From: Quadrisphaera sp.
GTDB lineage: Bacteria; Actinomycetota; Actinomycetes; Actinomycetales; Quadrisphaeraceae
NCBI GenBank assembly: GCA_029258695.1
Contig: JARIBR010000022.1
Span: 1 to 10,379, forward strand
Length of the DNA: 10,379 bases
Direction of reading: 5' to 3'
The notes under the pieces were generated by a model, which saw only the letters and a program-made list of their open reading frames with translations, was not told the DNA's origin and did no database searches. This document shows, one piece after another, positions 1 to 7,701 of the stretch; position 1 is the first letter of the stretch; each line of letters opens with the position of its first letter. A program made the translations under genes and the position numbers.

Positions 1-1
1 G

Positions 2-754
2 GTCCAGCGCAACGCCACGACGATCGCCTCGTCGCTGGCGACCGTCGCCTCCGCGGCGACCACCCTCGCGGCAGGCGTGGCGATCGTGCTCTTCCTCGTC
101 ATCTTCTTCCTCTACGACGGCGCGCGGCTGTGGTCCTGGTGCGTCCACCTGCTGCCCCGGGCGGCCGTGGCCCCCGTGGACGGCGCCGTGCACCGTGGGT
201 GGCTCACGCTGGTCCACTACGTGCGGGCCACCGTGCTCGTGGCCTTCACCGACTCGGTGGGCGTCGGCATCGGCATGGCCGTGCTCGGCGTGCCCCTGGC
301 GGTGCCCCTGGCCGCAGTCGTCTTCGTCGGGGCCTTCGTGCCCATCGTCGGGGCCCTGGTCTCCGGGACGGTCGCCGTGCTCGTGGCCCTGGTGACCGTG
401 GGGCTGACCAAGGCGCTGATCCTCTTCGCCGTCGTCCTCGCGGTCCAGCAGCTCGAGGGTCACGTGCTGCAGCCCTTCCTCCTGGGCCGGGCGGTGGCCG
501 TGCACCCCGTCGCCGTCATCCTGGCGATCGCCGGGGGCATCGCCCTCGCGGGCATCCCCGGAGCGCTGTTCGCCGTCCCGATCGTCGCGGTCGCCAACAC
601 GGTCGTCGGCTACCTCGTGCGCGGTGGCGACGGTGGCCCCGAGCCGGGCGACGCGGCGGCCAACGAGGACACCGCACCCCTGGAGGCGGACGTCGCCCCG
701 GAACCCGCGTCAGCTGGTGCGCTGACGCCGGTCTCCGGGGCGGGGGAGAGGTGA
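2..754 (+). CDS. AI-2E family transporter (PerM/YdiK-like), C-terminal part, 5' end outside window
   Basis: The frame is open from the left edge, so the gene starts outside; 250 codons are visible and the family is usually about 350-400 aa. The product is a polytopic inner-membrane protein of the AI-2E/PerM family, whose substrates vary and are mostly unproven. The visible part shows the family's DG motif after a membrane helix (LYDGARLW), then a run of hydrophobic segments containing GVPLAVPLA, FVPIVGALVSG, QQLEGHVLQPFLLG and AGIPGALFAVPIVA, which are typical of the conserved C-terminal half. After the last helix there is an acidic, Pro/Ala-rich cytoplasmic tail of about 45 residues. The GTG at 77 is only an internal codon, because the reading frame and family similarity continue upstream of it. 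It converges on greA with only 8 bp between the stop codons. Family assignment is secure; the transported substrate is unknown. Confidence 0.88.
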   Translation, partial: VQRNATTIASSLATVASAATTLAAGVAIVLFLVIFFLYDGARLWSWCVHLLPRAAVAPVDGAVHRGWLTLVHYVRATVLVAFTDSVGVGIGMAVLGVPLAVPLAAVVFVGAFVPIVGALVSGTVAVLVALVTVGLTKALILFAVVLAVQQLEGHVLQPFLLGRAVAVHPVAVILAIAGGIALAGIPGALFAVPIVAVANTVVGYLVRGGDGGPEPGDAAANEDTAPLEADVAPEPASAGALTPVSGAGER

Positions 755-762
755 GCCGTGGG

Positions 763-1293
763 TCAGCCGGTGAAGGCCTCCACCGCCGTCACGGTGACCG
801 CGATCGACTTGCCCGTGGGCGCCGTGAAGCTCGTCGACTCGCCCGGGGCCTTGCCGAGGATGGCTGCTCCCAGCGGTGACTGCTCGCTGACGACGTCGAG
901 GTCCGTGCCCTGGCCGACCACCTCGCGGCTGGCCAGCAGGAAGCGGTTGCTCGCACCGGCCACCTCCGCGGTCACCACGGTGCCGGGGGCGACGACGTCG
1001 GCGCTCGGCGCCTCCCCGACCTCCGCGTTGCGCAGCAGCTGCTCGAGCTGGCGGATGCGCGCCTCCTGCTGACCCTGCTCGTCCTTGGCGGCGTGGTAGC
1101 CGCCGTTCTCCTTGAGGTCACCCTCCTGGCGCGCGGCGTCGATGCGCTTGGCGATCTCCGCGCGTCCCGGTCCCGAGAGCTGCTCCAGCTCCGCCGTGAG
1201 GCGGTCGTGGGCCTCCTGGGTCAGCCAGCTGACCGACGCGTCGGGGCGCCCGCGCTCGGCGGTGGGGTTCTCGGCGGGTGTGGTCGCGGCCAT
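763..1293 (-). CDS. greA: Transcription elongation factor GreA
   Basis: GreA binds in the RNA polymerase secondary channel and stimulates cleavage of backtracked transcripts. The product is 176 aa, slightly longer than the usual 158-164 aa because of an N-terminal extension of about 18 residues before the WLTQEAHDRL start of the coiled coil. The coiled-coil tip carries the acidic pair in GDLKENGGYHAAKDEQ (D59 and E62), the residues that hold the catalytic Mg ion in the family; the GGYHAAK form is typical of actinobacteria. The C-terminal FKBP-like domain ends with SPLGAAILGKAPGE. The ATG at 1293 was chosen over upstream in-frame codons because GAGGAG (minus strand, 1299-1304) lies 5 nt before it and because upstream sequence has no family similarity. 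The gene lies downstream of DUF4307 on the same strand, with its own probable promoter at 1481-1486. Confidence 0.96.
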   Translation of the reverse strand: MAATTPAENPTAERGRPDASVSWLTQEAHDRLTAELEQLSGPGRAEIAKRIDAARQEGDLKENGGYHAAKDEQGQQEARIRQLEQLLRNAEVGEAPSADVVAPGTVVTAEVAGASNRFLLASREVVGQGTDLDVVSEQSPLGAAILGKAPGESTSFTAPTGKSIAVTVTAVEAFTG

Positions 1294-1480
1294 GGGTTCT
1301 CCTCGGCTGGTGGACGGATGGTCTGCGGGTGTGGCGCAGACGGGGGTGCGGGGCTGTGCTCGCACGACCGCTCGTTGGTCAGCGGCGGGGTGAGCTGCGC
1401 GCGTCCGCCCGGCGGCTGCGCGGATCAGCGTGTCGGCGAGGGGCCGACATCCGTGGCGGCGCCGTTGCGGCGAAACGACG

Positions 1481-1486
1481 ACCCTA
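1481..1486 (-). promoter_or_regulatory. Probable -10 box of greA (TAGGGT)
   Basis: On the minus strand TAGGGT fits the TANNNT -10 consensus and would start transcription near 1475, giving greA a leader of about 180 nt. No good -35 is visible. The box overlaps one arm of a perfect 7-bp inverted repeat, CGACGAC (1476-1482) and GTCGTCG (1504-1510), which could be an operator. Assignment rests on sequence only. Confidence 0.4.
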
Positions 1487-1520
1487 CCAGGGCGAGAGCC
1501 CCCGTCGTCGGACGAGCCGA

Positions 1521-1534
1521 GGGCGCAGGCGCCC
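1521..1534 (-). terminator. Small GC hairpin after the DUF4307 gene
   Basis: A 5-bp stem, GGGCG/CGCCC, with a 4-nt loop lies 26 bp downstream of the DUF4307 stop on the minus strand, between that gene and the probable greA promoter. There is no U-tract, so it would be a weak or I-shaped terminator at best. Confidence 0.25.
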
Positions 1535-1560
1535 ACGAGGCAGGGACGAGCCGGTGCTCC

Positions 1561-2013
1561 TCAGCGCAGGACGCACTGCACGGGCTGGCCCGTGGTGGCG
1601 CGCTCGCTGGTCAGCAGCAGGGTCGTGACGGTCGTGACGGTGGTGTCCGAGGGCCCGACGGCCACGGTGCTCAGCCCCACCTGGGCCGAGCCGGAGCTCA
1701 GTGCCTCGACCTGGCAGTCCGCCACGGACCCCGGCGGCATGCTGACGCTGAACACGACCTCGGTGCGGGTGTCGTCGATCACGTCGTACCCCTGGGTGCG
1801 GGCGGTCGCCTGGTCGCGCGAGGCCACCCCGAACCAGGCCGCGTAGGCCACCCCGCCCGCCAGCAGCACGGCGACGACGATCGTCAGCGTGCGCCGGCGG
1901 TGGGCCGGTGCGCCGGGCGCCGGGCGGCCGTAGCGGTCCTGGGCGCGAGCGTCGGGACGCCTCGGGCCCGGGTCTGCGGGGCGACCGGTCGGGCCGTCGG
2001 GGGGTCCGGGCAC
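1561..2013 (-). CDS. DUF4307 family single-pass membrane protein (Rv1081c-like)
   Basis: A 150-aa protein of unknown function. Residues 1-40 are a Pro/Arg-rich cytoplasmic tail, residues 43-61 one hydrophobic helix ([19 protein letters not shown]), and the remainder a beta-rich extracytoplasmic domain of about 85 residues with two cysteines (C100 and C147) that could form a disulfide. The length, topology and position between greA and divergent mca match the actinobacterial DUF4307 family (M. tuberculosis Rv1081c, recalled as about 144 aa). The start is a GTG at 2013, supported by GGAG (minus strand, 2021-2024) with a 7-nt spacer. The gene is divergent from mca across 194 bp. The family call relies mainly on context and topology, with moderate sequence resemblance. 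No enzymatic motif is visible. Confidence 0.72.
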   Translation of the reverse strand: MPGPPDGPTGRPADPGPRRPDARAQDRYGRPAPGAPAHRRRTLTIVVAVLLAGGVAYAAWFGVASRDQATARTQGYDVIDDTRTEVVFSVSMPPGSVADCQVEALSSGSAQVGLSTVAVGPSDTTVTTVTTLLLTSERATTGQPVQCVLR

Positions 2014-2102
2014 GGGAGGTCTCCGATCTGCGCGGGTGGCGCGAAGGTGCCGCGGTGGTCGGTACGGGGGCGCTCCGGCGCGTGGTCGGGCCGTGGCGCG
2101 CC

Positions 2103-2108
2103 TATCCT
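2103..2108 (+). promoter_or_regulatory. Probable -10 box of mca (TATCCT)
   Basis: TATCCT is one of the few TANNNT hexamers in this GC-rich divergent spacer. Transcription would begin near 2115, giving mca a leader of about 93 nt. No convincing -35 is seen. The in-frame GTG at 2112 sits only 3 nt past the box and would probably fall upstream of the RNA start. Confidence 0.4.
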
Positions 2109-2192
2109 GGCGTGAGCCCCATCGTCCCAGCCCGCCTCGGGCGACGGTCCGCGCCCCGTCCGCACGGGCGCGTGAGGGCGACCGACGAGACC

Positions 2193-2198
2193 AGGAGG
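2193..2198 (+). promoter_or_regulatory. Ribosome binding site that fixes the mca start
   Basis: A full AGGAGG stands 9 nt before the GTG at 2208 and decides between this start and longer in-frame extensions such as GTG 2112. Confidence 0.7.
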
Positions 2199-2207
2199 AC
2201 GGCCACG

Positions 2208-3089
2208 GTGGAACCGCTGCGCCTGATGGCGGTGCACGCGCACCCCGACGACGAGTCCAGCAAGGGTGGCGCGACGACCGCCCGCTATGCCGCCGAGGGG
2301 GCCGAGGTGCTCGTGGTCACGTGCACCGGCGGCGAGCGGGGGAGCATCCTCAACCCGGCGATGGTCGGCGACCCCCGGGTGGAGCGCGACATGGTCGAGG
2401 TCCGTCGCGAGGAGATGGCGGCCGCCGCCGCCGCGCTGGGCGTCGACCACCGGTGGCTCGGGTTCGTCGACTCGGGCCTGCCGGAGGGTGACCCGCTCCC
2501 GCCGCTGCCGGACGGGTGCTTCGCCCTCGAGCCCCTCGACGTCGCCGCCGCGCCGCTCGTGGCGCTGGTGCGCGAGTTCCGTCCCCACGTGATGACGACG
2601 TACGACGAGAACGGCGGCTACCCCCACCCGGACCACGTGATGTGCCACCGCGTGTCCGTGGAGGCGTTCGAGGCGGCCGGTGACCCCGACCGCTACGCGG
2701 GCACGGGCGAGCCGTGGAGCCCGCTGAAGCTGTACTACAACGCCTGGGCGCGCGGCCGCATCCGCGCCTTCCACGAGCGGATGCTCGCCCTCGGCCTGGA
2801 GTCGCCCTACGGGGAGTGGCTCACCAGGCGCCCGGAGGAGGACGACCGCCCGGTGACCACGCGCGTGGAGTGCGCTGAGCACTTCCCCGCCCGTGACGCC
2901 GCGCTGCTCTCGCACGCCACGCAGGTGGACCCGAGCGGCCCGTTCTTCGTGCTGCCCCGCGAGGAGGAGGCGGCGCTGTGGTCCACGGAGGACTTCGAGC
3001 TGGCCCGCACGCTCCTCCCGCGCCCGGACGGCCTCGAGGACGACCTCTTCGCCGGGGTGCGCGAGCACCTCGGGGCCACGCGTGCTTGA
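2208..3089 (+). CDS. mca: Mycothiol S-conjugate amidase
   Basis: A zinc amidase that cleaves mycothiol S-conjugates into a mercapturic acid, which is exported, and GlcN-inositol, which is recycled to mycothiol; it acts in the cytosol in detoxification. The 293-aa length is close to M. tuberculosis Mca (about 288 aa). The LmbE/MshB fold signature is clear: [11 protein letters not shown] at residues 11-21 (H12 and D15 as zinc ligands, D14 as likely general base) and [10 protein letters not shown] at 138-147 (H143 as third zinc ligand, H140 near the active site), by analogy with Msh[12 protein letters not shown] and the C-terminal [13 protein letters not shown] stretch resemble Mca more than the deacetylase MshB, as does the gene position next to greA and DUF4307. 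The GTG start follows AGGAGG. The 3' end overlaps the next gene by 8 bp, implying cotranscription. Confidence 0.95.
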   Translation: MEPLRLMAVHAHPDDESSKGGATTARYAAEGAEVLVVTCTGGERGSILNPAMVGDPRVERDMVEVRREEMAAAAAALGVDHRWLGFVDSGLPEGDPLPPLPDGCFALEPLDVAAAPLVALVREFRPHVMTTYDENGGYPHPDHVMCHRVSVEAFEAAGDPDRYAGTGEPWSPLKLYYNAWARGRIRAFHERMLALGLESPYGEWLTRRPEEDDRPVTTRVECAEHFPARDAALLSHATQVDPSGPFFVLPREEEAALWSTEDFELARTLLPRPDGLEDDLFAGVREHLGATRA

Positions 3090-3642
3090 CGTCGTCCTCG
3101 ACCTCACGCTCGTCGTCCCCGCCCTGGTCGGAGCCGTCAGGGTGGCGCCGTCCCTGGTCCTGGCGCTCGGTGGCACACCGCCCCGGGTGCCGGGGGCGGG
3201 CGAGGACGAGCAGGCCTTCGACCCGAACGACGTGACGCCCGGCACCGTCGGGTTCATCGCGACCTTCGCGATGGTCGTCGTCGTGGTCTTCCTCATCCGA
3301 GACATGTCACGGCGGGTGCGCCGCATCAACCTGCAGGGGCGCGCGGAGGAGGACACGGCGCGCGAGGCGGCGCCGGACCAGGGGTCGTCGCTGCAGGAGG
3401 GGGCGGTGAGCGACGACCGGGCCTCCGGCGACGTCCCAGGCCCCAGGGCGGTCGGCGGCGCCCGCCCCTCCGCGCCGCCTCGTGGTCTGCGCTCGATCCG
3501 CCCGCCCGTCCGGGGCGACGAGCCCGTCGACGGCTCGCGCGCCGCGGCGCGGCGGCCCTCGCCGCAGGCTCCGGACGAGCCGCCCACGACGCGGCCGGAC
3601 CGGCCGGGGCGCGGACCGGAAGGTTCGTCGCCCTCGGCCTGA
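3082..3642 (+). CDS. Small conserved membrane protein (Rv1083-like) with long disordered tail
   Basis: Function unknown. The GTG at 3082 lies inside the end of mca (GTGCTTGA), so translation is probably coupled to it. The 186-aa product has a hydrophobic N-terminal stretch (residues about 5-30), then [16 protein letters not shown] and a TM helix at about 55-72, followed by the basic [11 protein letters not shown]. The pattern DVTPG..GF..TF...DM.RR.RR is the conserved core of small proteins encoded after mca in actinobacteria (88 aa in M. tuberculosis Rv1083, from memory). Residues about 90-186 are unusual: a Pro/Arg/Gly/Asp-rich, low-complexity cytoplasmic tail that roughly doubles the normal length. 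The basic residues after the helix predict a cytoplasmic C-terminus. I am confident in the conserved core, less so that the whole tail is translated as one stable protein. Confidence 0.75.
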   Translation: MLDVVLDLTLVVPALVGAVRVAPSLVLALGGTPPRVPGAGEDEQAFDPNDVTPGTVGFIATFAMVVVVVFLIRDMSRRVRRINLQGRAEEDTAREAAPDQGSSLQEGAVSDDRASGDVPGPRAVGGARPSAPPRGLRSIRPPVRGDEPVDGSRAAARRPSPQAPDEPPTTRPDRPGRGPEGSSPSA

Positions 3643-3683
3643 GCCAGCCGTCCGCCTCGGGTCCGGGCCGCCGCTGAGCGGTC

Positions 3684-3728
3684 GACCCGACGGACCTCGA
3701 CCCGACGGACCTCGACCCGACGGACCTC
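3684..3728 (+). repeat. Three exact 15-bp tandem repeats
   Basis: The unit GACCCGACGGACCTC occurs three times head to tail (3684, 3699, 3714), with GACC starting a fourth. It lies in the 226-bp noncoding spacer between the small membrane gene and the LysM gene. The spacer otherwise holds only dyads and the ribosome binding site of the LysM gene. Confidence 0.95.
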
Positions 3729-3773
3729 GACCAAACGCCTGCGCCGGTGCGCCCGCGTGGCGAGGATCGTCGG

Positions 3774-3834
3774 ACCGGCGTCGCCGGTGAGACCGGCACG
3801 GGGCCGGTCGCCGCCGCTCGGGCCCCACGGGCCC
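3774..3834 (+). other. Cluster of three dyads in the LysM gene leader
   Basis: Three perfect inverted repeats lie close together: ACCGGCG-T-CGCCGGT (3774-3788), GACCGGC-ACGGG-GCCGGTC (3791-3809) and GGGCCC-CAC-GGGCCC (3820-3834). The last two would fold as strong RNA hairpins. They could end transcription of the mca unit, form an attenuator, or bind a regulator. A direct repeat CGTCGGACCGG at 3768 and 3845 flanks the cluster. No U-tract follows, so terminator function is uncertain. Confidence 0.45.
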
Positions 3835-3856
3835 CGGTGGGAGCCGTCGGACCGGT

Positions 3857-3864
3857 GGAGGTGA
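3857..3864 (+). promoter_or_regulatory. Near-perfect Shine-Dalgarno of the LysM gene
   Basis: GGAGGTGA is fully complementary to the 16S rRNA tail. The GGAGG core is 7 nt before the GTG at 3869, which settles that start. Confidence 0.75.
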
Positions 3865-3868
3865 CGTC

Positions 3869-4705
3869 GTGCGATCACGTGCGTGGGGCCTCGCGGGCGG
3901 CTGCGCGCTGACGCTGCTCGTCGTGGTGGCCCTCGTGGTGTGGCGGGCGCCGGGTCTCGAGCCCGGTTGGCGGAGCGTCCTGGTGGTCGTCGGGCTCGTC
4001 GCCGTCGTCGCGCTGTCGGTGGCGACGCTCATCGGCGGCGCTCTCGGGCTGCGCCCCGAGGCACCGCGCGAGATCTCCGTCGAGCTCCCCCGCGGCGGCA
4101 GCCCTGCGGTGACCTCGGTGACCGATGCCGTGGGCCCGCGGCGCTGGGCCCTCGCGGCGCTCGCCGTCGCGGTGGTGGGGACCGCGCCCGTCCTCGCGGT
4201 CCTGGTGCTGGCGTCCACGGCGGACGCGACCCTGGTCTCCGCGTCGCCGGGCGGCGCCCGCGCCGAGAGTCCTCCGGCCACCGCCCCGCCCGACGGCGTT
4301 CCACCGACCAGCAGCCCGCCGACGAGCAGCCCGCCGACGAGCAGCCCGCCGACCAGTGCCTCGCCGACCAGCAGCCCGCCGACCAGTGCCTCGCCGACCA
4401 GTGCCTCGCCGACCGGTGACCCCCCGGGGACCCCCGACGGCGCTGACCCGCCGGGAGCCCCCGAGCGGTCCAGCGGCTCCGACGAGGCCCGCCCGGAGGG
4501 CGGTGCGCCGCGGTGCCGCGTCGTGGTGGCTGCGGGCGACAGCCTGTGGACGATCGCCCTCGGGCGGCTCGCGGCCACCGGGACCGAGCCCAGCGAGGAC
4601 CAGGTCACCGCGGCGACGGCCCGCCTGTACGCCGCCAACCGGGGCGTGGTGGGCCCCGACCCTGACCTGGTGCGCCCGGGTCAGCGCTTGGACCTCTGCG
4701 GCTGA
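3869..4705 (+). CDS. Three-TM membrane protein with Pro/Ser/Thr stalk and C-terminal LysM-like domain
   Basis: The 278-aa product has hydrophobic helices at about 11-25, 36-58 and 93-115. Basic residues at the N-terminus and before helix 3 predict an outside C-terminus. Residues 145-184 are eight five-residue repeats (PPTSS, PPTSA, SPTSA types) within a longer Pro/Ser/Thr/Gly-rich stalk (about 125-212), which could span the wall and be O-mannosylated. Residues 216-278 form a LysM-like module: VVVAAGDSLWTIALGRL, a long insert, YAANRGVVGPDPDLVRPGQRLDL. C216 and C277 bracket this module and may form a disulfide. LysM modules bind GlcNAc-containing glycans such as peptidoglycan, so a wall-binding membrane anchor is inferred. 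There is no catalytic domain. I recall no equivalent at this position in mycobacteria. The start is fixed by GGAGGTGA. Confidence 0.85.
   Translation: MRSRAWGLAGGCALTLLVVVALVVWRAPGLEPGWRSVLVVVGLVAVVALSVATLIGGALGLRPEAPREISVELPRGGSPAVTSVTDAVGPRRWALAALAVAVVGTAPVLAVLVLASTADATLVSASPGGARAESPPATAPPDGVPPTSSPPTSSPPTSSPPTSASPTSSPPTSASPTSASPTGDPPGTPDGADPPGAPERSSGSDEARPEGGAPRCRVVVAAGDSLWTIALGRLAATGTEPSEDQVTAATARLYAANRGVVGPDPDLVRPGQRLDLCG
4301..4420 (+). repeat. Eight 15-bp coding repeats (PPTSS/SPTSA stalk)
   Basis: Eight in-frame 15-bp units encode PPTSS x3, PPTSA, SPTSS, PPTSA, SPTSA and SPTGD. Two unit types alternate, AGCAGCCCG and AGTGCCTCG, a sign of recent expansion by slippage or unequal exchange. 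Confidence 0.95.
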
Positions 4706-4711
4706 GCCGCA
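4697..4711 (+). terminator. Hairpin with the LysM gene stop codon in its loop
   Basis: TGCGGC-TGA-GCCGCA is a perfect 6-bp stem whose 3-nt loop is the stop codon itself. It may act as a terminator or protect the 3' end, but no U-tract follows. Confidence 0.35.
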
Positions 4712-4764
4712 CCGGCGCGAACACCCCGGAGGTGCTGGGGGCGCCGTACCCCGGGCCTGCGTGA

Positions 4765-4770
4765 CAGCCT
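4765..4770 (+). promoter_or_regulatory. Possible extended -10 box of the DUF255 gene
   Basis: TGACAGCCT (4762-4770) reads as a TGn extension plus the hexamer CAGCCT, a weak match to TANNNT. It ends 6 bp before GTG 4777, the same spacing as in the two better leaderless promoters of this window. No Shine-Dalgarno is seen before the GTG. Confidence 0.3.
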
Positions 4771-4776
4771 GGCGGG

Positions 4777-6867
<2,091 letters not shown>

Positions 6868-6868
6868 G

Positions 6869-6886
6869 CACCCCTACGGGGAGGTG
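6869..6886. terminator. Possible bidirectional hairpin between convergent genes
   Basis: CACC (6869-6872) pairs with GGTG (6883-6886), and an alternative CCCC-TAC-GGGG stem lies within. It covers the 6-bp gap between the convergent DUF255 and trhA stops and the end of trhA. The stem is imperfect and there is no U-tract. Confidence 0.25.
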
Positions 6887-7578
6887 ACCACCCCGCTGGT
6901 GCGCAGCATCGCCAGGTAGACGGCGACGACGTGGGCGGCGAAGCCGAGAACGGTCAGGACGTGGAAGATCTCGTGGAACCCGAACCACCGGGGGCTCGGG
7001 TCGGGCCACCGGGTGCCGTAGACCACCGCGCCGAGGATGTACGCCAGCCCGCCGGCGGCCACGAGGACGACCACCGCCGCGCCACCGGACCGCGCGAAGT
7101 CCGGGAGGTAGCCGACGGCTGCCAGACCCATGGCCACGTACAGGGGGGTGTAGAGCCAGCGCGGGGCTCCGGTCCACAGGACGCGGAACGCGACACCGGC
7201 CCCGGCGGCGAGCCAGACCGTCCACAGCAGGACGCGGGTCTGGTCGCCGGGGAGCAGCGCCACCGCGAGGGGGGTGTAGGTCCCGGCGATGAGGACGAAG
7301 ATGTTGGAGTGGTCGAGGCGTTTCAGGCGCAGCGCCCACCGGGGGGACCAGCTGCCCCGGTGGTACAGCGCCGAGACCCCGAACAGCGCCGTCGAGCTGA
7401 GCGCGAAGACCGCGCTGGCCCAGCGCTGGGCGCCGGCGGGGGAGAGAACCACCAGCACGATGCCCGCGGCGAGCGCCAGGGGAGCGGTGCCGAGGTGGAT
7501 CCAGCCCCGCAGCGCCGGCTTGGCGGCCTGGGCCAGACCCTCCAGCAGCCCGTCAGCGCGGACCCGAGGTGCAGCCAC
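6874..7578 (-). CDS. trhA: Hemolysin III / TrhA family seven-TM protein (PAQR superfamily)
   Basis: A 234-aa integral membrane protein with seven hydrophobic segments. Bacterial members were named after a Bacillus cereus hemolysin, and some have been linked to membrane-fluidity homeostasis; they belong with PAQR/CREST putative metal-dependent hydrolases. The CREST residues are present: S69-x3-H73 (SALYH), D89 in RLDHSNIFVLIAGTYTP, and H202-x3-H206 in GFHEIFHVL, the expected zinc-binding set. The start is GTG 7578. TAGGTT ends 6 bp before it and no Shine-Dalgarno is present, so the mRNA is probably leaderless. The gene is divergent from the prenyltransferase gene (123 bp apart) and convergent with the DUF255 gene; the same arrangement is recalled for Rv1084-Rv1085c-Rv1086. 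Real hemolytic activity is unlikely. Confidence 0.92.
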   Translation of the reverse strand: MAAPRVRADGLLEGLAQAAKPALRGWIHLGTAPLALAAGIVLVVLSPAGAQRWASAVFALSSTALFGVSALYHRGSWSPRWALRLKRLDHSNIFVLIAGTYTPLAVALLPGDQTRVLLWTVWLAAGAGVAFRVLWTGAPRWLYTPLYVAMGLAAVGYLPDFARSGGAAVVVLVAAGGLAYILGAVVYGTRWPDPSPRWFGFHEIFHVLTVLGFAAHVVAVYLAMLRTSGVVTSP

Positions 7579-7584
7579 GAGACA

Positions 7585-7590
7585 AACCTA
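7585..7590 (-). promoter_or_regulatory. -10 box of trhA (TAGGTT), leaderless start
   Basis: On the minus strand TAGGTT is followed by 6 nt (TGTCTC) and then GTG 7578, placing the RNA start at the first coding base. CCGACA (minus strand, 7610-7615) is a possible -35 with a 19-bp spacer. Confidence 0.6.
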
Positions 7591-7689
7591 CGCCACCGTA
7601 GGCAGAGGTTGTCGGACCCTCCGCGACGCGTTCCCGGCCCGGCGGAGCCGCGCGCTGGCGATCCCCGCGTGGCCCGTGCGCGACCGCAC

Positions 7690-7695
7690 TAGGCT
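7690..7695 (+). promoter_or_regulatory. -10 box of the cis-prenyltransferase gene (TAGGCT), leaderless start
   Basis: TAGGCT is followed by 6 nt (CGACGG) and then GTG 7702, the same geometry as the divergent trhA promoter. There is no Shine-Dalgarno and no clear -35. Confidence 0.6.
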
Positions 7696-7701
7696 CGACG
7701 G

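Noticed and set aside
1294..1536. N-terminally extended GreA starting near 1536
   Set aside because: The extra residues are low-complexity and unlike GreA, while ATG 1293 has a good GAGGAG site.
2112..2207. Longer mca starting at GTG 2112 as a leaderless message
   Set aside because: The spacing to TATCCT is only 3 nt, and AGGAGG before GTG 2208 together with the known length of Mca supports the shorter form.
3684..3728. CRISPR-like array
   Set aside because: The 15-bp units are directly adjacent with no spacers, and no cas genes are present.
1884..3878. Long minus-strand open frame opposite mca (664 codons)
   Set aside because: It is antisense to mca, which has clear family motifs; the translation is Arg/Ala/Gly-rich with no recognisable domain, as expected for a shadow frame in high-GC DNA.
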